Part shown: positions 23,723 through 31,249 of the stretch, piece by piece
Numbering within the stretch: the first letter of the stretch is position 1
Layout: every line of letters begins with the position of its first letter
From: Pyrodictium sp.
GTDB lineage: Archaea > Thermoproteota > Thermoprotei_A > Sulfolobales > Pyrodictiaceae
NCBI GenBank assembly: GCA_015662475.1
Contig: DQUB01000191.1
Location: 1-31,249, forward strand
Length of the DNA stretch: 31,249 nt
Direction: 5' to 3'
The notes under the pieces: generated by a model
What the model was told of the DNA's origin: nothing
The model's database searches: none
What the model saw: the letters and a program-made list of their open reading frames with translations, nothing else
Program-made: the position numbers and the translations under genes

Positions 23723-24187
23723 TTACTTCAATGCTATGTGTAGACTGCTACGAGTTGCTTTTAAGCCTGGCTCACCGTGCTTTACCGGCTTACATGTTGG
23801 GCTAAATTCTCCTAGATAGTGGCCAATCATTTCTGGCGTTATTTTAACAGGTATAAACTCTTTACCATTGTACACAGCTATTGTAAGCCCCACCATTTCA
23901 GGCAATATTATCATATCTCTAACGTGTGTTTTAACAACAACTTTTTCACCCTTTAACATCTTTTGACGTGCTTTCCTTATCTTCCACAATAGCTTTCGCT
24001 GTGCCTCTGTTAATCCTCTCATTAGACTTCTACGTTGTCGTGCGGGTAGTAGCTTTACAAACTCGTCCATTGGCATGCGAAGTAGTTCTTCGAGTGTATA
24101 GCCTCTATATCTAAACTTTCTCCATTCGGGAGGGAGCATCTCAAGCCATTTCTTAAACTCTTCCTCCAGCTTTTGGCGAGCAGACAT
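23723..24187 (-). CDS. rps19: 30S ribosomal protein S19 (uS19), displaced from the S10 cluster
   Basis: Small-subunit head protein, 154 residues with the archaeal N-terminal extension (FRYRGYTLEELLRMPMDEFV) and the core THVRDMIILPEMVGLTIAVY, with MIGHYLGEFSPTCKPVKHGE near the end. GGGTGAG lies 6 bases before ATG 24187; only 12 bases separate it from L2. In most archaea it lies between L2 and L22; here L22 is 8.8 kb away. Confidence 0.97.
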   Translation of the reverse strand: MSARQKLEEEFKKWLEMLPPEWRKFRYRGYTLEELLRMPMDEFVKLLPARQRRSLMRGLTEAQRKLLWKIRKARQKMLKGEKVVVKTHVRDMIILPEMVGLTIAVYNGKEFIPVKITPEMIGHYLGEFSPTCKPVKHGEPGLKATRSSLHIALK

Positions 24188-24199
24188 ACACTTCTCACC

Positions 24200-24916
24200 C
24201 TACCTCTTTCTACGACCAGTTGTACGTGCCGCTATATGTCCTACCTTCTGGCCTGGTGGAGCATTCCTCGACACTGTGGTTGGGAAGCTTGGGCTCTGGT
24301 GACTACCACCGCCATGTGGATGGCTTACTGCGTTCATAGCAACACCTCTAACACGTGGCCATTTGTGCGCCTTAACCTTCCACTTGTGGTAGGCAGCACC
24401 AGCTTTTAGCAGTGGCTTTTCGAGTCTACCACCACCAGCAATAACACCAATCATAGCTCTAGCTTCATTCGGCACTTCTCTAATCTTGCCACTTGGTAGC
24501 TGGATAATTGTCTTGTTACCACTTCTACCTAGCACAACCGCATAGGTTCCAGGAGCTCTTGCGAGTTTCCCTCCATCACCTGGTCTAATTTCAACATTAC
24601 AGATTTGAGCTCCTTCAGGAACCTTGCCAACTGGCAATATGTTGCCGTTAACAGGTTTAGCGTCAGGACCAATCTCTATCAGTTGGCCAACATACATGCC
24701 CTCTGCAGCTGGAACCCAAAACTCTACACCATTCTCCAAGACAATGTGTGCTAGTGGAACCCATCTACCAGGGTCATGGACTAGTTCGACAACTCTACCT
24801 CTAAGCGTTTCTCGCGATAGTGGGGGATAGCGTGCTGGCGCTGGATGTAGCCAGCCTCGACTGCGAAATGTTGGCGAGCCTCTACCCATTCTTTGCACGA
24901 GTATCCTTTTACCCAT
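24200..24916 (-). CDS. rpl2: 50S ribosomal protein L2 (uL2), displaced next to cedB
   Basis: Peptidyl-transferase-centre protein, 238 residues. GKRILVQRMGRGSPTFRSRG, then GRSGNKTIIQLPSGKIREVP, KWPRVRGVAMNAVSHPHGGG (the near-invariant C-terminal loop with its His) and SHQSPSFPTTVSRNAPPG are diagnostic. The ATG at 24916 is 3 bases after the cedB stop, and its GGGGTAGG ribosome binding site overlaps the last cedB codons and stop. Translation therefore looks coupled to cedB. Confidence 0.97.
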   Translation of the reverse strand: MGKRILVQRMGRGSPTFRSRGWLHPAPARYPPLSRETLRGRVVELVHDPGRWVPLAHIVLENGVEFWVPAAEGMYVGQLIEIGPDAKPVNGNILPVGKVPEGAQICNVEIRPGDGGKLARAPGTYAVVLGRSGNKTIIQLPSGKIREVPNEARAMIGVIAGGGRLEKPLLKAGAAYHKWKVKAHKWPRVRGVAMNAVSHPHGGGSHQSPSFPTTVSRNAPPGQKVGHIAARTTGRRKR

Positions 24917-24919
24917 AAC

Positions 24920-26470
24920 CTACCCCAACCCGCTCGCTCCAAGAACACGCCTATTAACTGTTTCTGGTTCAGCCTCGATATACACTCTCGTAGGTCTAGG
25001 ACTATGCTGGAGTTTTATCATTGCTTCGCCAACGCCTAGCCAGCGAAGCTTTTCAGCTTCTTCTTCGGATAGTTTTAGAAGTCTCTGAACACGCCTAACA
25101 TACTCTTTGTCATGGGATCCAAACACTATTGCTATCCCTATATTGTTCCAAATACTTTCAGAGACATCTGCAGGATCTTGAGTCGATAATATGAGTGATA
25201 TGCCTAAGCTTCTAAACTCTTTGACTATCACATCTGCTAGCATCTTTGCACGTTGACTAAATCTCCAAGCTTCATCAACAACTATAACTCGTCTAAATTC
25301 GCTGCTTACTCCAAGTCTAAGATAATGGTTATAGTGTAGAGCTAGAATTGCTGCTAAGCCTACATTTTTAGCAATGTCATTAAGCTTTGACAAATCATAG
25401 ACTAAAACCTTTCCATCTATAGGAGTTCCCCCTTCATCACATTTACAGAGTTTTTCTATATCAATACCCGCAAAATGCAACTTTACACGGGTTGATGATA
25501 GATAGATATCCTTGTTGCTGCCATGCTCTCTACAAAACGAGTTTGTATCAATCAATCTACACTCGGCTCTAGAAAGCTCTACACCTGCACCCACTATACC
25601 ACATAGAGGAATGCGTGAACTTTTAACTCCACATAGTATGTCCACTAGCATATCCTCATCAACTACTATGATGTTGTCAACTAGGCTCTCCAGAGCATTT
25701 ATTAGATCTCCTTTAGGATCTACAATTGTGAGTGCTGCAAGATCGAGTGCAATAATGCGAGCAACCAGTGTCGCTAACAAGGTTGTTTTGCCTTTCCCCG
25801 TAGGCCCTAAAACTAGTACGTGAGATGCACCAGATTTGGGATTCCAAAGACTTATGTAGGCGGGTAAACCAGTAGCTACCTCTTTCCCAATATAGAGGCT
25901 AAATTCTGAATCATTCCTAAACCTCCAACTCAGATACTGCATAGGCTCAATAGCTGTCTTCGAATCAACGTATTCAACAGGTTTTCCCAGCAAAATTTTG
26001 ATTACATCATCGCCACACACAAGCTTTGAACTACATCCATGAACCTTTAAAAGACTAGTTATTGTTGCAACCTTTTCATCAACATCTCCACAGTTTTTCG
26101 ACTTTACAAAGAACACGTACCTTGCTTTTAGTGGAGCATGTCCTTCAGTTATACGTTCATACAATCTTGACAATATGCGTAGTCTAGCTTCTACAGTCTT
26201 GTTTTCCGGATGCTTCTCTAGAATAACCTTGTATGTTAGAAGCTTAGACTCAATCCTCTTTGCAGCTTTAACTGTATCAATTGTTTCTGCTTGTAGCAGC
26301 ACACTCCTTACACCGAGACTCAAAATATGCTCCAGCAGCTCTTGACTACCGTCAACAAGGCTTGAAAGACATTCTACATTGTCTACAATTACTGCTGCAA
26401 TACATTCTCCCAAGCTACTACTATAACATTTTCCACCATTTCTCCTCCTTCTCAAAATCTTTGGTAGCAC
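24920..26470 (-). CDS. cedB: CedB: VirB4/HerA-type ATPase of the DNA-import system
   Basis: 516 residues. Walker A GPTGKGKTT lies at 222-230, TIVDPKGDLINAL at about 248-260 is typical of HerA/VirB4/TraG relatives, Walker B is RVIVVDEAW at about 394-402, and ISLILSTQDPADVSESIWNN is the following sensor region. CedB powers uptake of DNA in the crenarchaeal Ced system and is homologous to conjugation ATPases. Identification rests on this ATPase class plus the adjoining two-helix pilin-like, polytopic and two-helix small genes. Starts at GTG 26470, one base after the CedA2 stop. A general HerA-family ATPase is the alternative. Confidence 0.8.
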   Translation of the reverse strand: MLPKILRRRRNGGKCYSSSLGECIAAVIVDNVECLSSLVDGSQELLEHILSLGVRSVLLQAETIDTVKAAKRIESKLLTYKVILEKHPENKTVEARLRILSRLYERITEGHAPLKARYVFFVKSKNCGDVDEKVATITSLLKVHGCSSKLVCGDDVIKILLGKPVEYVDSKTAIEPMQYLSWRFRNDSEFSLYIGKEVATGLPAYISLWNPKSGASHVLVLGPTGKGKTTLLATLVARIIALDLAALTIVDPKGDLINALESLVDNIIVVDEDMLVDILCGVKSSRIPLCGIVGAGVELSRAECRLIDTNSFCREHGSNKDIYLSSTRVKLHFAGIDIEKLCKCDEGGTPIDGKVLVYDLSKLNDIAKNVGLAAILALHYNHYLRLGVSSEFRRVIVVDEAWRFSQRAKMLADVIVKEFRSLGISLILSTQDPADVSESIWNNIGIAIVFGSHDKEYVRRVQRLLKLSEEEAEKLRWLGVGEAMIKLQHSPRPTRVYIEAEPETVNRRVLGASGLG

Positions 26471-26471
26471 T

Positions 26472-26651
26472 CTACTTGACCCTGCTAACTATGAGCTGTG
26501 TTACTGCAAACAGTATGAGTGAGACTAGTAAAAGTATCCTAATTACTTCACTTACTTTGTCGATTATAGCTAGGATAAACATTGCTGAAACCAGCACAAT
26601 TAATATCAAAGTTGTAGTCTTCTCCTGCAATACAAATTCATTTCCTCTCAA
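26472..26651 (-). CDS. cedA2: CedA2-like small two-helix membrane protein
   Basis: A 59-residue frame found by reading the cedA-cedB gap. From TTG 26651 it begins MRGNEFVLQEKTTT. A first hydrophobic stretch follows (LILIVLVSAMFILAII), then a charged turn DKVSEV and a second stretch (IRILLLVSLILFAVTQLIV) ending SRVK. The TTG overlaps the TGA of cedA as TTGA (26648-26651), implying coupling. Size, two-helix layout and position between cedA and cedB fit CedA2; sequence similarity could not be tested. GTA-TTG at 26630 is a shorter start. Confidence 0.7.
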   Translation of the reverse strand: MRGNEFVLQEKTTTLILIVLVSAMFILAIIDKVSEVIRILLLVSLILFAVTQLIVSRVK

Positions 26652-28057
26652 GGCTGTATCACCAGTCGAGGATGAGATGCACCTATTATACGTGCAACAC
26701 TGTATATAGCTGCTATTGTCAATGTTGTATACGATGCAAGTGCAATCAACAGTTTAAGCTGGTCCCATAGCAGCGCTATTAAAAATTGTGTTATCTTGTC
26801 AATCACGTATTGAACATATTCAGCAAGACTAACTTCAACTTGTGGTTTCCGAGGTATACACTCACACTGCTTAATCTTGAGATAAATAGTGATCTCCGAA
26901 GCCATTGTCTTTACCGTCACAAGATACTTTACAACATCAACTCCATACCAGTTAACTTCACCTAGGTAGGTTATACCCACCGCATCGACAAAATCTGCTG
27001 AAACATCAACATGCTTAATACACTGGGGTCTTAGGAAGAGGTGAAGATACACCTCCTGAGCAAGAGGGTAACAGTGGATTACAAGCGTAGAATTGTTTAG
27101 CGTAACATCTGCGATAGCGCAAAAGTCAAGCGTTATGTGTGCTCTATCACGTAAGAAGATTGTTCTTGGAGCGTAGATGTTAAGTCTATAGTCTACGTCT
27201 GGATATCTAAGTTCAACATCAACGTCAAATGGTATTATGAATCTTGATGGCGATACTCTAACATTCTCGCCTAGATGGTTAAATGTTAGAAGGCATGTCG
27301 TATACATTGGAAGACCATACTTAGATCTTGGCACAACGTATACTCCATCAACTCCCACAACAAGTGTATATGTTAGGTTTCCACAGACGATTTTGAGTAT
27401 TCCATGATCACCAGTACCATAGGCCCCCACTACCTGACCCCACAAACCTGCTACAGGAGCTAGCCTTGGCAGAGATGTATACTCTCCACTTGACTTGAAG
27501 AGAGATAGCCAAGAGGGTAGCAGACCTATTGCTATTGGAACAACTATTACGAATGCTAGAAATGAAGCACCAAGACTTCTTCCAAGTCTAAACGGTATTG
27601 CATACAATAGTACAGCTATTGCTGTTAACATGTACTTGTACTCTATGACTATAGCTGTTATGGTTAGTAGGAAGAGAGCTGAAAGCATAGTAGCATTGCT
27701 TAGCGCTATTAGAGGTTGAAAGAATGCCGATAATATCGATGAGAAGGGTGGTGGCAGAATATTTATGACAGTCTTCAGAGTCGCTATTAGCATACCAAGA
27801 ATACCAACTATGTTTGTCAGCAGCTCTGTTGAAGCTCCTATGTCAAGCTTCAATATATACACTATGTAGTCGCTGATCTTGAACAAAATGTTGTATGCAA
27901 ATATGAGGAAAGCAGCAAGAACGCTATCCGACATTAATGTTGGAGCCCATCTCTTTGCCCATCTTATAGGTACGGGCAAAGCTTGAAGCAGAACACCAAG
28001 TTGGTAGCCAAGAACGCTGAGTAGAAATGCTATGTAGAGTATGTCTGCAGGTGACAA
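26648..28057 (-). CDS. cedA: CedA-like polytopic membrane protein with an extra soluble domain
   Basis: 469 residues from TTG 28057, which has GGGTGG 6 bases upstream; the longer frame to 28180 overlaps cedA1 and reads as a Cys-rich non-membrane leader. About six hydrophobic segments fill residues 4-190 (for example DILYIAFLLSVLGYQLGVLL and MLTAIAVLLYAIPF). A strand-rich, probably extracytoplasmic part of about 230 residues follows, and one hydrophobic helix near the C-terminus (LWDQLKLLIALASYTTLTIA). CedA is the proposed DNA channel of the Ced system. As I recall, Sulfolobus CedA lacks such a long soluble part. Confidence 0.72.
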   Translation of the reverse strand: MSPADILYIAFLLSVLGYQLGVLLQALPVPIRWAKRWAPTLMSDSVLAAFLIFAYNILFKISDYIVYILKLDIGASTELLTNIVGILGMLIATLKTVINILPPPFSSILSAFFQPLIALSNATMLSALFLLTITAIVIEYKYMLTAIAVLLYAIPFRLGRSLGASFLAFVIVVPIAIGLLPSWLSLFKSSGEYTSLPRLAPVAGLWGQVVGAYGTGDHGILKIVCGNLTYTLVVGVDGVYVVPRSKYGLPMYTTCLLTFNHLGENVRVSPSRFIIPFDVDVELRYPDVDYRLNIYAPRTIFLRDRAHITLDFCAIADVTLNNSTLVIHCYPLAQEVYLHLFLRPQCIKHVDVSADFVDAVGITYLGEVNWYGVDVVKYLVTVKTMASEITIYLKIKQCECIPRKPQVEVSLAEYVQYVIDKITQFLIALLWDQLKLLIALASYTTLTIAAIYSVARIIGASHPRLVIQP

Positions 28058-28080
28058 ACCATGCCACCCGCAAAGCGATG

Positions 28081-28356
28081 TTATGGGCTTACAATGGGAG
28101 ATGACATTGGCGGAGAACCACCCATCAACCTTGCAACATGGGCTATTAAGCTGAAAACAGCTGTACCCACCGCAAGCCAAAATGCAGCTGCTACAGCATC
28201 TTCAATTAGGTTTTGACCATATCTCTTCACACGCAGTATTGGTATTGGAGCACCTCGTAACATCCACCCTACAGTCCATGTGAGGAAGAAGAGCCCCCAC
28301 GCAAGAGCAGTTATCCTCGTAATCAAATCTGTTACAAACGATGCTATATCCGCCAA
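28081..28356 (-). CDS. cedA1: CedA1-like VirB2-type pilin subunit
   Basis: 91 residues with two hydrophobic helices (about 13-33, ITALAWGLFFLTWTVGWML, and 52-73, AVAAAFWLAVGTAVFSLIA) joined by a basic loop (RGAPIPILRVKRYGQN). A flexible Pro/Ser tail follows. This is the fold of CedA1, shown in Aeropyrum and related archaea to build pili homologous to bacterial conjugative pili. Starts at TTG 28356 just after GGGGAG. It is first in the ced operon, 57 bases after the helicase gene. Confidence 0.78.
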   Translation of the reverse strand: MADIASFVTDLITRITALAWGLFFLTWTVGWMLRGAPIPILRVKRYGQNLIEDAVAAAFWLAVGTAVFSLIAHVARLMGGSPPMSSPIVSP

Positions 28357-28413
28357 GCTCCCCTACAGCAAAAATGTCAAAACTACCGATGATTCAGAGT
28401 AGACTGAAACTAT

Positions 28414-31233
28414 TCACTTCCTCCAATATTTCCTAGTCTGTACAAACCTTTTCTCACACTCTGCCAACGCTTTATAGAACGCTTCTTCGCCCAATGCAAG
28501 CTTTGCCAACACACGTTGCGCAATAGTAGGACCAACACCTGGTACTAGAAGTGCTTCAACAGCTTTTTTACCATAGGTGAGAACTAGGTTACCCATTGCC
28601 AAAAGCTTCTTTAGCTCAGGCGACCTACGCCTACTCCTAATGCTCTCTACTAACGTGTTTGCATCAATATCTACACCTATTAAAGGTGCTATAAACCTTG
28701 AACTGCAACGTGGACAACTAGGCTTATCGTCTAACATTGAGAAAGTTATAGACCATCTATGGCCACACATAAGACATACAAATTCTATCCTTTTATCGCT
28801 AAATCTTCGAGCATATATTTCTTTGAGCAGTGTAGAGGGGATGCCCTTCTCCCTATAACCTGCAACAACCATGTTAGCTAATTGGAGAAGTTCTTTTGCG
28901 AATGGGCTGATCTCCTTCAAAACCACAATTGATATTTCTAGCTTTCCCTCTTTAATATCCTTGACCCTATCAATCAAACATTTCACATCTACTTTCCGCT
29001 GATTAAGTTCTTTTAATGCTTCCTCACCAACAATTGTCTCGCCAAGTCTTCTAACAAGACTTTTGCTTGCATCCTTAGGTATTTCTATGCCCATCTTCTT
29101 TGCGACACGCAGTGTATACCATTCGAATACCTTATGCCTCTTTAAAGCTTCTACAACAATGTTCTCAATTTCACTCTCTTTCAAAACCTTAATAGTCTTA
29201 AACACAGACTCTATAAGCTCTCTTGAGGGGGAGGAGGCAAACTGCAACACAACTCCATAGGGCGAAGACGATGAAGCGGGAGAGTAGCCTACAAGTGATC
29301 GAATTAAACCGTTTAAGAACAGTTCAAATGCTCTAACACACCTTGACCCCCAAAACGCGTAGATGAAAACAAGACGGTGTGATGGCACAATTTCAACCAC
29401 TATACGTTTATCGGTAGGAATACGTGAAACCTTAGACTGTTCCTTCAACACCTTCAACACATACTCTCTAGCCTCAATAGACAAAGGATATCTTTCAAGA
29501 ACACGTGCACCTACACGCTCATATCGGCGTAGAATAGATCCAAGCTCCCTAGCAGTTTTAAACTCTACAGGAATCAGCTCACCTTCCCATGCAGGAAGAA
29601 TCAACACATTTTGCCTAGCTTGTCTTACATACACTTTATCTTTTTCAACTCCCACAAACTCCCAAACTCTACCACCTAGTACAAAGAAGGATCCTTCTTC
29701 CAAGCTTGCAACAAACTCTTCATCTAGAACACCTATCTTTGTACGACGCTCCAAATCTATTACATCGTATTGTTCTACATCTGCTATCATAGTTGTTGAA
29801 AAGTAGTAGCGCTTAGCTCGTCTACCCTCTCTCACCATCGACTCGTTAACCCGCAATATCTTTGTAGAATCTGCAAATTCTAAAACTTGTTTAAATTTTT
29901 CATAGTCGAAATCATAGTAGTATGGTAGTATGGTTGCGAGAGAGTAGAATTCGAGAGGCTTAATCTCTTTAAACTCGATAACACTGCCAACTAGTTGATG
30001 TAGTAGAGCGTCATAGGGGCTATCTGGCAACACCATTGGCTCTAAATTGCAGTCCATAGCTCTTCTAGCAAGCACAGCTGATTCTAGAATGTCGAAGAGG
30101 TTCTTTGAAGCTAGTACAATACCGTATGAAACTTCGTGGAATTTATGGCCTGCACGACCTATTCTCTGAAGAAGTTTTACAGCTTGTCTAGGCGACATAT
30201 ACTGTATCACAAGTTTTACGTGGCCAATGTCTATGCCAAGTTCTAGACTAGCTGTTGCAACGACAAGTTTTAGTTTACCCTCTCTAAAACGCTGCTCTAC
30301 AGAAACTCTTTCAGACTTACTAAGACTGCCATGATGTACTGCAACCTTATCTTCACCCAAGACCTTGGATAGTAGAGCTCCCAGCAATTCTGCTGTATCT
30401 CTCGTATTGGTGAATAGTAGAATGCCACCATCAAGCTTAGACACAATACGCTTTATAGCAACTAGACGTGCAGCAAGATCAACGGGTATGCCAAGCTTCT
30501 CGGCAACTTGCCTAGCCTCCTCATCTTCTACACCCACAACGACTCTAATAGCATACCTCTTCCTAACATCTGCTTCAACAATCTCAACATGTCTATCTGG
30601 AGCGAGAATTTGTGCTGCAAGCCTTGGATTTGAAAGAGTGGCTGAGAGAGCAACTCTCTGCACACGTCTATGCAGATGCATTTTCTCGAGTCTTTCAAGA
30701 GCTAATAGCAATTCAACACCTCTTTCATCATCTACCAGCTCGTGAAACTCATCAATAACAACAGCCTTGAGATCCTTTATAGACTCGATAAACTTGTCCA
30801 CTGACAGCATAAAGTAGAAGGTTTCTGGAGTCATTATTGCTATATCAGGTGGTTTTCGTAGAAATTCCAACTTCTCACTTCTACTACTATCACCATGTCT
30901 AACCATGACATGCAAGCCAGCGTCTTCGAGAACACCTACTATGCGAGCAAAAATGTCCCTATTCAAACTCCTTAGAGGAGTTATGTATAGCAGTTTTATG
31001 CTATTAGAATTCGAGTAGCTGCTGAGAATCTTGCTTGCCAAAGGAAATAGCGCAGCCTCTGTTTTACCGCTACCTGTAGGACCAATAATGAGGGTATCAA
31101 CACCTCTTAGAATAACGGGTATGGCTTTTTCCTGAATAGGAGTCGGCTTTTGATACCCTCTAAGCCTTATAGCTTTTAATAGCCTTGGATGTAGCAAGTC
31201 AAACACATCTTTAAAATTGTTTACCATAACCAT
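28414..31233 (-). CDS. Lhr/Ski2-like superfamily 2 helicase with zinc finger
   Basis: 939 residues. Motifs in order: the Q-like KPTPIQEKAIP, Walker A GPTGSGKTEA (51-60), ITPLRSLNRD, DEFH (161-164, motif II, against the more common DEIH or DEVH), SATL (197-200), then LELGIDIGHVKLVIQYMSPR and QRIGRAGH (motif VI). A large C-terminal extension holds a four-Cys zinc finger (CLMCGHRW to CPRC) and a helix-hairpin-helix LLVPGVGPTIAQRVL. Such proteins are DNA/RNA translocases in repair or RNA turnover. Both Lhr2-type and ASH-Ski2-type are possible. ATG 31233 follows an in-frame stop, so the gene is complete; ATG 31227 is an alternative. Confidence 0.9.
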   Translation of the reverse strand: MVMVNNFKDVFDLLHPRLLKAIRLRGYQKPTPIQEKAIPVILRGVDTLIIGPTGSGKTEAALFPLASKILSSYSNSNSIKLLYITPLRSLNRDIFARIVGVLEDAGLHVMVRHGDSSRSEKLEFLRKPPDIAIMTPETFYFMLSVDKFIESIKDLKAVVIDEFHELVDDERGVELLLALERLEKMHLHRRVQRVALSATLSNPRLAAQILAPDRHVEIVEADVRKRYAIRVVVGVEDEEARQVAEKLGIPVDLAARLVAIKRIVSKLDGGILLFTNTRDTAELLGALLSKVLGEDKVAVHHGSLSKSERVSVEQRFREGKLKLVVATASLELGIDIGHVKLVIQYMSPRQAVKLLQRIGRAGHKFHEVSYGIVLASKNLFDILESAVLARRAMDCNLEPMVLPDSPYDALLHQLVGSVIEFKEIKPLEFYSLATILPYYYDFDYEKFKQVLEFADSTKILRVNESMVREGRRAKRYYFSTTMIADVEQYDVIDLERRTKIGVLDEEFVASLEEGSFFVLGGRVWEFVGVEKDKVYVRQARQNVLILPAWEGELIPVEFKTARELGSILRRYERVGARVLERYPLSIEAREYVLKVLKEQSKVSRIPTDKRIVVEIVPSHRLVFIYAFWGSRCVRAFELFLNGLIRSLVGYSPASSSSPYGVVLQFASSPSRELIESVFKTIKVLKESEIENIVVEALKRHKVFEWYTLRVAKKMGIEIPKDASKSLVRRLGETIVGEEALKELNQRKVDVKCLIDRVKDIKEGKLEISIVVLKEISPFAKELLQLANMVVAGYREKGIPSTLLKEIYARRFSDKRIEFVCLMCGHRWSITFSMLDDKPSCPRCSSRFIAPLIGVDIDANTLVESIRSRRRSPELKKLLAMGNLVLTYGKKAVEALLVPGVGPTIAQRVLAKLALGEEAFYKALAECEKRFVQTRKYWRK

Positions 31234-31249
31234 TTACCCCATAATGGAG

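Noticed and set aside
28058..28180. Longer N-terminus for the CedA candidate
   Set aside because: It overlaps cedA1, reads as a Cys-rich stretch, and TTG 28057 has a well-spaced GGGTGG directly in front of a membrane helix.
1..31249. CRISPR arrays, insertion sequences, integrase or attachment sites
   Set aside because: No regularly spaced repeats, transposase or recombinase genes were seen in any frame despite the displaced ribosomal genes.

Overview
The window looks like a chromosomal piece of a hyperthermophilic Thermoproteota archaeon, probably Desulfurococcales-like. The evidence is the archaeal ribosomal superoperon with archaea/eukaryote-only proteins (L14e, L19e, L32e, L34e, S4e), Cbf5, the RNase P protein Rnp1 and archaeal adenylate and cytidylate kinases, plus a crenarchaeal Ced-type DNA-import operon. 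GTG and TTG starts are frequent, ribosome binding sites are GGTG-like, and TATA-type promoters are visible. I cannot name the species.

Layout. Bases 1-720 hold the 3' end of a plus-strand acyl-CoA synthetase, convergent with Cbf5. From 17.6 kb down to 0.7 kb runs one long minus-strand block: L3-L4-L23, a 452-base gap with a GC-rich structured element, then L22-S3-L29-Rnp1-S17-L14-L24-S4e-L5-S14-S8-L6-L32e-L19e-L18-S5-L30-L15-SecY-Adk-EMC3/YidC-like-L34e-Cmk-L14e-Cbf5. A SPOUT RNA methyltransferase heads the block at 17657-18502. It joins most large- and small-subunit assembly, protein translocation and nucleotide phosphorylation. Genes are packed with stop/start overlaps.

Two normal members of the S10 cluster, L2 and S19, are missing from their usual place between L23 and L22. 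They lie 9 kb away at 23723-24916, directly behind an operon that I read as cedA1-cedA-cedA2-cedB (24920-28356). This encodes the DNA-import apparatus related to bacterial conjugation machinery: a VirB2-like pilin subunit, a polytopic channel candidate, a small two-helix protein and a VirB4/HerA-type ATPase. The ribosome binding site of L2 overlaps the end of cedB.

Between 18.5 and 23.7 kb is a mixed section: a possible 25-residue microprotein, a YkgJ-type cysteine cluster protein, two small unrecognised proteins, a MoxR AAA+ ATPase with its VWA partner, and a small methyltransferase. A large Lhr/Ski2-like helicase with a zinc finger fills 28414-31233.

The most striking anomaly is an in-frame amber codon (7556-7558) in the gene for essential ribosomal protein S5. 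Conserved S5 sequence continues on both sides in the same frame. Other points of interest are the Ced operon fused to displaced ribosomal protein genes, a GC-rich structured intergenic element at about 15021-15258, and an L14e leader able to form mutually exclusive hairpins. No tRNA, rRNA, CRISPR array or insertion sequence was recognised.
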